Below the pieces are notes generated by a model that saw nothing but the letters and a program-made list of their open reading frames with translations, did not search any database and had not been told where the DNA came from. The position numbers were made by a program, and so were the translations under genes. A stretch of 17,632 bases of DNA, from positions 1 to 17,632 of the forward strand of contig JBBTWG010000045.1 of assembly GCA_038062935.1 (NCBI GenBank). Reading direction: 5' to 3'. Positions 1 to 5,318 of the stretch are shown here, piece after piece; the stretch's first letter is position 1; every line of letters begins with the position of its first letter. The stretch is from JBBTWG01 sp038062935 (GTDB lineage Bacteria > Patescibacteriota > Gracilibacteria > UBA1369 > UBA12463).

Positions 1-48
1 GCCAGCAGATTTACAGTCTGCCCCATTTGACCACTTTGGTACCTGCCC
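1..48 (-). tRNA. tRNA-Tyr (anticodon GTA), 5' part only
   Basis: The reverse complement of positions 48 to 1 begins GGGCAGGTACC, followed by a D arm (CCAAAGTGGTCAAATGGG) and the start of an anticodon arm reading GCAGACTGTAAATCTGC. The stem GCAGA/TCTGC encloses the loop CTGTAAA, with GTA at the anticodon position, so this is a tyrosine tRNA. The variable arm, T arm and 3' end lie beyond the window start. A well-formed promoter sits just upstream (74-102). Confidence 0.85.
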
Positions 49-73
49 AAAAAGTACAAAACAGTGCGGAAGA

Positions 74-102
74 ATGTTAGCAGAAAGGCTTATTTTGTCC
101 AA
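74..102 (-). promoter_or_regulatory. Promoter of tRNA-Tyr
   Basis: On the minus strand, TTGGAC (102-97) is followed by a 17-nt spacer and TAACAT (79-74), with an extended TG (TGCTAACAT) directly before the -10. The -10 ends 25 nt before the tRNA 5' end, leaving a leader of roughly 18 nt for RNase P to remove. The spacing is ideal for a sigma-70 type promoter. Confidence 0.7.
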
Positions 103-135
103 GGATTCTTTTTTGCCGTACAGGTACAGTGACCC

Positions 136-297
136 AATATAGCTTTTCAAAAACTCGGGGAGTTGGGAAAATTTCAAAAAATTGCGACGACTTGGAGCCC
201 CAAATCTCACACTCTTCTTCGAGAACAAGCCGTTGAGCTACACCCGGAGCACTCTTCAAAAATTTTCCAATCCCCAGAGTTTTTGAAAAACCATATT
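136..297. repeat. Long imperfect inverted repeat (hairpin-forming element)
   Basis: The left arm (about 136-174) and right arm (about 260-297) are near-perfect reverse complements. The shared core is TTTTCAAAAACTC then GGGG then AAAATTT, with a few bulges, plus AATAT at the outer ends. The arms are about 38 bp and enclose about 85 nt. On the minus strand the loop holds a D-arm-like stretch GTGTAGCTCAACGGC (244-230), but no matching T arm or acceptor stem can be built. It fills most of the 258-bp gap between tRNA-Tyr and the MFS gene. It could be a MITE-like element, a structured RNA or a pseudo-tRNA remnant; the sequence alone does not decide. Confidence 0.6.
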
Positions 298-299
298 TT
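294..299 (+). promoter_or_regulatory. Putative -10 box for a leaderless MFS mRNA
   Basis: TATTTT at 294-299 is followed by 7 nt and then ATG at 307. That spacing places the transcription start on or next to the start codon, the same geometry as murB. There is no TG extension and no good -35, so this is weaker than the other promoters. The box overlaps the right edge of the inverted repeat. Confidence 0.35.
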
Positions 300-306
300 A
301 GGTACA

Positions 307-1818
307 ATGCACACGATGTCCTCCCCCACCTCCTTCCTTCTCAAAAAAACGAACATCAAGACCGGGAAACAGCTCCTATTCCATCTCACAGCGATGATGT
401 GGGTCTTTTCCTACTCGCTCCTCGCTTTTTCTGTCTCACTCATTCTGAGCGAAAAACTCTCAGTTTTTTTCGTTGGACTTTTCATGAGCATCACAGGACT
501 GATCGCCATTTTCGCGGACGTGCCAATGGGATATATTCAAAAAATTATTCCTTCGAGATGGTTGCTCTTTTTCTCAATTTTAGGACTCATGTTCGCAACT
601 TTTATTTTTCTGGCGAGCAAAATTGCGATCATCATTATATTTCTAGCAGTGCTAATTTATGGTCTGACACACGACCTTTATGACATCACCATGCTTTCAT
701 ATATTTTTCAAAATTCCCATCCAGAACAATATTCACAAAATATCTCTCAAAAAAATGTTGCAGAAGCTCTCGGACTCGTCCTCGGACTCGGCATGACCAG
801 CGCTTTTGGAATCATTCGTAACCTCTTTGACCCACTCTGGATTACGTTGATTTTTCTGCTCGTCACAGCCATTTTCATCCTGCTCTTCTTCAACAAAACA
901 GAATACGATGTCGAAATTTCCGAGCTCGACACAAAAGTGATCGCCAACAAATTTTCTGCCCAGGAGCTCATCGATGGTCTCGAGAATTTCATGATCTCTT
1001 CAAAGAATGTTGCTATCGACAAAATTCATGCAGCCCAGGAAGCGATCAAAGAAAAAATTGGAAACAAGCAGGTCGTCATGCTCAAGCCCATTCGACCACT
1101 ACAAACTTTCGAAAAAGAAGGATTCATCAAAGAACTCAAAGATTCATTCGCTGGCCTCGGAAGCATCTTTTCACCACCGAAAGCCCCACTCATCTGGAGC
1201 AGCATCGTTGTCGCATTTTTCAGTTTTTGGGATACATTCGTCATCACTTTCCAGCCCATCTTTATTCTCAAAGAAGTCATCATCCCAGCAAAACTCAGCC
1301 CCGCATACACCGGTCTCATCATCGGAATTTTTATCATTCCCCTCTTTCTGTGTCAGGTTCCATTTTCAAAACTTTCAGAAAAAATCGGTCGGCCATTTTT
1401 CATGTATCTCGGTCTCGGTCTCGCAGCCGCTTCAATTTTTGGGTTCAGCATCAGCCACGATGTCTTTTGGGTCATCCTCATGGGCCTCGGAAATTCCATC
1501 GGATACGCCGCCGCATTTCCAACAGCGCAATCATTCTTCGCAGAAAGATTTCAGGAAAATTATGCACTCATCCACAACACCCAAACCATCGACGCCAACG
1601 TCTCCGCAGGACCACTCAAAATGATTATTAATTCCGGAAATGTCTTCGGCACCTTCATCGGTGGAGTCATCATCTCCGTTTTCAGTTTTGACGTCGCATT
1701 TATCTCGATCAGCGCCTTCCTCGCGGTCACATTCCTGGTCTCACTCCTCGGCATTGCCTGGGTCACGAAGTCGATCAAAAAAGAGGAGCCTCCTGCGTCC
1801 GAGCCGCAAAAGAGTTGA
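307..1818 (+). CDS. MFS-family membrane transporter with a large central cytoplasmic loop
   Basis: This is a polytopic inner-membrane protein of 503 residues, with hydrophobic helices in two blocks (about residues 18-195 and 293-490). An MFS-like stretch, FVGLFMSITGLIAIFADVPMG, follows the first helix (GxxxxxxGxxxxxxDxPxG pattern). The substrate cannot be told. The two halves are split by an unusually long charged loop of about 95 residues (196-292), rich in K, E and D and probably helical. The ATG at 307 was chosen because a -10-like TATTTT ends 7 nt before it and because the upstream in-frame codons run through the inverted repeat; ATG 316 is an alternative. There is no Shine-Dalgarno sequence. 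The C-terminus is a short polar tail. The TGA stop overlaps the -35 box of the next gene. Fold-level call good, function unknown. Confidence 0.75.
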   Translation: MHTMSSPTSFLLKKTNIKTGKQLLFHLTAMMWVFSYSLLAFSVSLILSEKLSVFFVGLFMSITGLIAIFADVPMGYIQKIIPSRWLLFFSILGLMFATFIFLASKIAIIIIFLAVLIYGLTHDLYDITMLSYIFQNSHPEQYSQNISQKNVAEALGLVLGLGMTSAFGIIRNLFDPLWITLIFLLVTAIFILLFFNKTEYDVEISELDTKVIANKFSAQELIDGLENFMISSKNVAIDKIHAAQEAIKEKIGNKQVVMLKPIRPLQTFEKEGFIKELKDSFAGLGSIFSPPKAPLIWSSIVVAFFSFWDTFVITFQPIFILKEVIIPAKLSPAYTGLIIGIFIIPLFLCQVPFSKLSEKIGRPFFMYLGLGLAAASIFGFSISHDVFWVILMGLGNSIGYAAAFPTAQSFFAERFQENYALIHNTQTIDANVSAGPLKMIINSGNVFGTFIGGVIISVFSFDVAFISISAFLAVTFLVSLLGIAWVTKSIKKEEPPASEPQKS

Positions 1819-1843
1819 CAAAAAGAGATAAAGCATGGACAAT
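1815..1843 (+). promoter_or_regulatory. Promoter overlapping the MFS stop codon
   Basis: A consensus -35 TTGACA (1815-1820) is followed by a 17-nt spacer and GACAAT (1838-1843). The ATG of the next gene is at 1854, leaving only about 3 to 4 nt of leader. The TGA inside TTGACA is the MFS stop codon (1816-1818). This suggests that the TTG at 1815, although in frame, is promoter rather than start codon. Confidence 0.6.
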
Positions 1844-1853
1844 AGCAACTTCT

Positions 1854-2822
1854 ATGAAATCAACCACTGAAGCTGTTTTAACAGTGCCAGAAAGCGAAGG
1901 AAAGCCAGGGGAAACTGGTAAATACAGCGATTTTGTCAGAATCACACGAGAAGCAAAGGAATTTCGAAGCTGGCTGGAGGCTGGAGAAAGAACAGAAGTG
2001 GAGATCGAAGAAAAGATCGCTGACATGTGTGCGCAAGTGGCGGAGCGAGAGTGCGACAAACCAGGGGTACAGAGCGAGACAGGAAAAGAAAAAATCAAAA
2101 GATACATCGCAATGGCAGTCGTATTTGATGCAGTAAAAAAACATGGAAAACGTGATCAGAATTTTGAAATAGACAATGAATTCCACTGGGCAAAAATCAT
2201 AAATCAGATATTGGGCAAGGGCACAGAGAGTGAAAAAAATTCAATGAGGGTTTTGAATCGCATGATAGAAGCAGAAGGAACTCATAAGCTCGACAACAAA
2301 TGGAAAGATTCTGAATTGCCATACTTGAAGAAAAGAATTCACGACGGACTGATGACGGCAAAAAATATGATGAGTAACGTCTCTTCACTCATCGCAGCAG
2401 AAACAAAAGAAGTGATGGAAACATCAGGAGCGCCAGAGGAATTATCTCTCGAAGATTGCAAAGAAATGGTTCGAGAAGCATTTCCATTTGTGACGCATAT
2501 GGCACTCACCATTCTTTCAGAATTCACACGAAAAAGTGCAGTAGCCACAGAGGAAAAAGTGATTGCAGTAAGAAAAGACGAGGCGGGGAAATATCACATT
2601 CGACCACAACTCCGATCTCTCGCAGGTCTGGATCCCAAGGAAAAGAAGTATCTTTTTGGCCCTCGCATGGGCTGTCCAGCGCATGTTGCATTCGAAGGGA
2701 AAAACACAGATTTGATCACGGATTTTTTCGAGGATGCTCTCCAATTCATAGCAATGGGAATGTTTTTTCAGCTCAAAAAAAGAGGAACGCATGAAGCGAT
2801 CCAAGATATTCTTTCCGTATAA
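1854..2822 (+). CDS. Unrecognised soluble, mostly helical protein
   Basis: I do not recognise this 322-residue protein. It has no signal peptide or membrane helix and is rich in E, K and A, with long amphipathic helical stretches. Near the C-terminus (about residue 270) is a distinctive GPRMGCPAH segment that could be a metal or active-site motif; the flanking region contains HIRPQLRSL. The start at ATG 1854 follows the promoter at 1815-1843; a TTG at 1815 is in frame but is the -35 box. Codon use and strand composition differ from neighbours: the coding strand is G-rich over C (17 G against 10 C in 1921-1980), whereas most coding here is strongly C-rich. That may indicate a different origin. 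It ends 3 nt before the 3' end of the opposite-strand tRNA-Thr. Confidence 0.7.
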   Translation: MKSTTEAVLTVPESEGKPGETGKYSDFVRITREAKEFRSWLEAGERTEVEIEEKIADMCAQVAERECDKPGVQSETGKEKIKRYIAMAVVFDAVKKHGKRDQNFEIDNEFHWAKIINQILGKGTESEKNSMRVLNRMIEAEGTHKLDNKWKDSELPYLKKRIHDGLMTAKNMMSNVSSLIAAETKEVMETSGAPEELSLEDCKEMVREAFPFVTHMALTILSEFTRKSAVATEEKVIAVRKDEAGKYHIRPQLRSLAGLDPKEKKYLFGPRMGCPAHVAFEGKNTDLITDFFEDALQFIAMGMFFQLKKRGTHEAIQDILSV

Positions 2823-2825
2823 ATC

Positions 2826-2901
2826 TGGAGCCGCCTTCCGGATTCGAACCGGAGACCTACTGTTTACAAAACAGTTGCTCTACCAGCTGAGCTAAGGCGG
2901 C
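2826..2901 (-). tRNA. tRNA-Thr (anticodon TGT), CCA encoded
   Basis: Reading the minus strand from 2901, the acceptor GCCGCCT pairs with AGGCGGC. The D arm is AGCTCAGCTGGTAGAGC, the anticodon arm ACTGT-TTTGTAA-ACAGT carries TGT at positions 34-36, and the T arm is TCCGGTTCGAATCCGGA. Discriminator T is followed by a genomically encoded CCA (2828-2826). All four arms pair well. Confidence 0.97.
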
Positions 2902-2910
2902 ATGACACAC

Positions 2911-2938
2911 ATCCTAGCAGAATTTTTTTCACGTGCAA
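2911..2938 (-). promoter_or_regulatory. Promoter of tRNA-Thr
   Basis: On the minus strand, TTGCAC (2938-2933), a 16-nt spacer and TAGGAT (2916-2911) preceded by TG form an extended -10 promoter. The -10 ends 9 nt before the tRNA 5' end, so the primary transcript should carry only about 2 nt of leader. It sits back to back with the murB promoter. Confidence 0.65.
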
Positions 2939-2967
2939 CCAAAAGTTCATGCGCTGGGCAGGAAGCT

Positions 2968-2976
2968 TGCTATAAT
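2968..2976 (+). promoter_or_regulatory. Extended -10 promoter for leaderless murB
   Basis: TGCTATAAT (2968-2976) is a perfect extended -10 element. The murB ATG (2984) begins 7 nt after it, where transcription itself should start, so the mRNA is predicted to be leaderless. The -35 region is poor, as is usual when the -10 is extended. Confidence 0.75.
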
Positions 2977-2983
2977 AGCCACA

Positions 2984-3898
2984 ATGTCGTTCTCTAAAGC
3001 TCTTTTTTCCGAAAAACTTCAGCCGGTCATTCGCGAAAATGTCATTCTGGCCGAATATTCCACTTTTCAGATTGGTGGACCCGCAGACCTCTTCGCTGAA
3101 CCCGATAATATTGAGGATTTAATACTGTTGATTGCAGAAGCGAAACAACAGGCGATTCCCTCTTTCATCCTCGGCGGGGGCAGCAACACGCTTTTTCACG
3201 ACAACGGTTTCCGTGGGCTCATTATTCATCCAAATCTCAAGAAAATCGAAATCAACGGTGAGAACATCCGCGCAGAAAGTAGCATACCCGTCGCACAGCT
3301 TCTTCAGAAGGCCATCGCCAGCAATCTCGCTGGAATGGAAGGCTGGATCGGGCTACCTGGAAGCGTCGGAGGCGCTATCCGCGGCAACGCCGGTGCGAGC
3401 GGAGTCGAAACCAAAGACCTCCTGGAAAGTGCAGAAATTTTCGATCAACAAACAGGAAAAATTGAAAAAAAATTCACCAAAGAACTCGACTTCGACTATC
3501 GCGACAGTATTTTCAAAAAAAATCCCACACTCATCATCCTCGCCGGCACATGGAAATTCCACAAGGTAGAAGACGCAAAAGCGATGCAGGCCACCATGAC
3601 CGAAATCCTAAAAAAAAGAAATCAAACCCAACCAAAAGGAAAATCTGCCGGCTGCATCTTCAAAAATCCAGCGCCAGGAATTTCCGCCGGAAAACTGATC
3701 GACGAATCTGGCTGCAAAAATGTGCAAAAAGGCGACATTCAAATCTCCTCGGTACACGGAAACTTTTTCCTCAATCATGGAAAAGGCACACAAAAAGATG
3801 CATTAGAGCTCATCCACGAAACTCAAAAAATCGTGAAGCAAAAGACCGGATACGACCTCCACACAGAAATCGAAATGCTTCCAGAAAATCCATTTTGA
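2984..3898 (+). CDS. murB: UDP-N-acetylenolpyruvoylglucosamine reductase
   Basis: MurB reduces UDP-GlcNAc-enolpyruvate to UDP-MurNAc with NADPH and FAD, a cytoplasmic step of peptidoglycan precursor synthesis. This 304-residue protein shows the FAD-binding GGGSNTLF (from residue 64), GLPGSVGGAIRGNAG (from 123), the YRDS site (Y172, R173), SAGCIFKNP (C224) and a C-terminal HTEIE segment (E295, E297). The overall pattern fits the shorter type-II MurB. The usual proton-donating Ser in the GS-x-FKNP motif is Cys here (C224), a substitution I believe occurs naturally elsewhere in the family. The start at 2984 is set by the extended -10 seven nt upstream and by homology; an upstream in-frame codon at 2933 lies in promoter DNA. 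The TGA stop overlaps the -35 of the next gene. Confidence 0.95.
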   Translation: MSFSKALFSEKLQPVIRENVILAEYSTFQIGGPADLFAEPDNIEDLILLIAEAKQQAIPSFILGGGSNTLFHDNGFRGLIIHPNLKKIEINGENIRAESSIPVAQLLQKAIASNLAGMEGWIGLPGSVGGAIRGNAGASGVETKDLLESAEIFDQQTGKIEKKFTKELDFDYRDSIFKKNPTLIILAGTWKFHKVEDAKAMQATMTEILKKRNQTQPKGKSAGCIFKNPAPGISAGKLIDESGCKNVQKGDIQISSVHGNFFLNHGKGTQKDALELIHETQKIVKQKTGYDLHTEIEMLPENPF

Positions 3899-3923
3899 GT
3901 TTTTTTTGAAGCACTGCTACACT
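3895..3923 (+). promoter_or_regulatory. Promoter of the pilin-like gene, overlapping the murB stop
   Basis: TTGAGT (3895-3900), a 17-nt spacer and TACACT (3918-3923) with TG extension (TGCTACACT) form a good promoter. Its -35 contains the murB TGA stop (3896-3898). Predicted transcription starts near 3930-3931, where an in-frame GTG stands; the ATG with a classical signal peptide is at 3961. Confidence 0.65.
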
Positions 3924-3960
3924 ATGTCCAGTGGTTTTTTTAACCGTTAACTCATTCCTT

Positions 3961-4377
3961 ATGTCTCGAACATTGAAACAATTCCTCGTCGTCATGGGAC
4001 TCATGTCTATCACATTGACGATTTTTAACTTTGCTCCAGCAGCATTCGCCCAGGGAACAAGCGGCGGAGTCAGCGTCGGCGGCAGCGTTCTCAACGATAG
4101 CGACAAGCCAGACGTCGTCAACCAAATCAGCGGCGGATCCGGCGACATTCGTAGCCTCGCGCTTAGAATCATCAATTTCTTCCTTCTCTTCCTGGGTCTC
4201 GTAGCAGTCGTCATGATTATCTACGCAGGTGTCCTCTACGTCACCTCCGCAGGAGGCGACCAAATCGAAACCGCCAAAAAAATCATCATGTACGCCGTGA
4301 TCGGAATCCTACTGATAGCCATCTCATTCGCTCTCGTGAACACGATTCTCAAGGCAGGAACAGGAGAAACGGCATAA
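3961..4377 (+). CDS. VirB2/TrbC-like secreted pilin-type protein
   Basis: This small protein (138 residues) has an N-terminal signal peptide (about 1-30, ending in APAAFA before Q31), a short Gly/Ser-rich linker, and two hydrophobic helices (about 68-93 and 107-130) joined by a polar turn (TSAGGDQIETAKK). The two-helix layout is that of VirB2/TrbC pilins and of the small pilin-like proteins abundant in CPR genomes. No other secretion or conjugation gene lies nearby, so a stand-alone surface or membrane role is as likely as a type IV pilus. ATG 3961 gives the clean signal peptide. A GTG at 3931 is in frame, lies 7 nt after the -10 and would add ten residues, so start choice is uncertain. A strong terminator follows at 4401. 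Confidence 0.75.
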   Translation: MSRTLKQFLVVMGLMSITLTIFNFAPAAFAQGTSGGVSVGGSVLNDSDKPDVVNQISGGSGDIRSLALRIINFFLLFLGLVAVVMIIYAGVLYVTSAGGDQIETAKKIIMYAVIGILLIAISFALVNTILKAGTGETA

Positions 4378-4400
4378 GCCTGAAATATAATTAGAAACTC

Positions 4401-4428
4401 AAAACCCCGCGGAAACGCGGGGTTTTTT
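4401..4428. terminator. Strong bidirectional rho-independent terminator
   Basis: A perfect 7-bp GC stem, CCCCGCG (4405-4411) with CGCGGGG (4416-4422), encloses a GAAA tetraloop, with AAAA before and TTTTTT after. It serves the pilin-like gene on the plus strand and, through the A tract, can serve the converging PRC-barrel gene on the minus strand. Confidence 0.92.
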
Positions 4429-4488
4429 GGTTTTCCGGCGACAGAAAAAAGAGATCCCCACCCTGGGAAATCTGCGGAAGAAGTAAGT

Positions 4489-5001
4489 CTATGAGGATGT
4501 ACCTTCTGCGGCAAAACGCCCCACCTTCGCCTCCGCCACATCACTCCGCACCACAATCTTCTTCGGTTTAATTTCCAGAATATTCGAGAAAGAAATAATC
4601 CGCTGACTCCACCGCACTAGTCCCAGAAACCCTTTCGCCACAAAAATATTCGTCATCATTCCCATATCGATGTTCATCGAATAATCGAAAACCTTCCCGA
4701 GAAATTTCCCATTTTTCGCCACAACACGCGCAGCGTACACCGGGCAATCACGCTCCAGAACCTGCGAAATTCGCACCACATCCTCACTCGATGTGATATC
4801 TGCCTCGCGCACAATCACCTCGCGAAAAACCCCACGCACATCGACAGGCAGAACGATTCTTCCAAAAGAAAAATCCAGCGAAAAGGCAAGAATCTGACCA
4901 TTGTCCGGATGGATCAAGATATTCATGATCCGACCCAGAATATGGCCATCAGATTCATCAATCACGGGCATACCGAGCATTTCAGAGAAGAGCTTTTCCA
5001 T
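4489..5001 (-). CDS. PRC-barrel domain protein (two tandem repeats)
   Basis: This 170-residue cytoplasmic protein begins MEKLFSEMLGMPVID, then has G-x-x-L/I-G-R-I (ILGRIMNIL) and a beta-rich stretch IVLPVDVRGVF. A second copy of the pattern follows (KNGKFLGKVFDYSMNID and later KKIVVRSDV). This fits two PRC-barrel units, a fold also found in RimM and photosynthetic reaction-centre subunit H that usually mediates protein interaction. The specific role is unknown. ATG 5001 is chosen because it starts the domain directly; upstream in-frame codons lie in promoter DNA. There is no Shine-Dalgarno sequence. It is divergent from the carbamoyltransferase operon and shares an overlapping -10 with it, which may mean joint regulation. 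Confidence 0.75.
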   Translation of the reverse strand: MEKLFSEMLGMPVIDESDGHILGRIMNILIHPDNGQILAFSLDFSFGRIVLPVDVRGVFREVIVREADITSSEDVVRISQVLERDCPVYAARVVAKNGKFLGKVFDYSMNIDMGMMTNIFVAKGFLGLVRWSQRIISFSNILEIKPKKIVVRSDVAEAKVGRFAAEGTSS

Positions 5002-5019
5002 AGTTTTTTGACACAAATA

Positions 5020-5029
5020 ATGGTAACAT
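5020..5029. promoter_or_regulatory. Overlapping divergent -10 elements
   Basis: The same DNA reads TGGTAACAT on the plus strand (TG at 5021-5022, TAACAT at 5024-5029) and TGTTACCAT on the minus strand (TACCAT at 5025-5020). Both are extended -10 forms facing opposite ways, for the operon at 5058 and the PRC-barrel gene at 5001. RNA polymerase could not serve both at once, so the two units may be mutually exclusive. Confidence 0.45.
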
Positions 5030-5057
5030 GCCGCGCAGGGAAAGTTTACCAAAAACT

Positions 5058-5312
5058 ATGAATATACTGCGAAAAATAAAGGATTATTGGATCAAATTCG
5101 GAGAACTCCTCGGCAAAATAGTGGGTCCGATATTCCTGACAGTGATCTACTTCGTTTTTGTTGGCCCCATGAGCCTCCTCGCGCGCATCATGCGCAAGGA
5201 TTTTTTGAGAGAGCGCATCACTGCATCGTCCTACTGGATCGTCCCAGAAAAAAATAAAATCCCCGGAGGAGGAAATCTCAATTCTCTCGAAGGAATGGAA
5301 CTCCCTTTTTAA
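5058..5312 (+). CDS. SxtJ-like small membrane protein
   Basis: This 84-residue protein has a charged N-terminus, one long hydrophobic region (about 20-45) and a cytosolic tail with RKDFLRERITASSYWIVPEK. The R-x-x-SSYW pattern after a membrane helix is typical of the SxtJ-type small proteins encoded beside NodU/CmcH carbamoyltransferases; their biochemical role is not established. It is the first gene of the operon, 6 nt before the carbamoyltransferase. ATG 5058 is used; an in-frame ATG at 5028 overlaps the -10 box and would precede the expected transcription start. Confidence 0.6.
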   Translation: MNILRKIKDYWIKFGELLGKIVGPIFLTVIYFVFVGPMSLLARIMRKDFLRERITASSYWIVPEKNKIPGGGNLNSLEGMELPF

Positions 5313-5318
5313 TTTTTT

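Noticed and set aside
181..258. Possible tRNA gene in the loop of the inverted repeat (minus strand)
   Set aside because: A D-arm-like segment is present, but acceptor halves do not pair, the anticodon arm is wrong and no GTTCRANNC T loop exists; kept only as an observation.
3961..4377. Part of a conjugation or type IV secretion island
   Set aside because: Only the single pilin-like gene is present; there are no VirB4, VirD4, relaxase or other components nearby, and such proteins occur alone in CPR genomes.
5008..5013. TTGACA as the -35 for the operon at 5058
   Set aside because: It is only 10 nt from the TAACAT -10 and no -10 stands 17 nt downstream, so it cannot pair properly.
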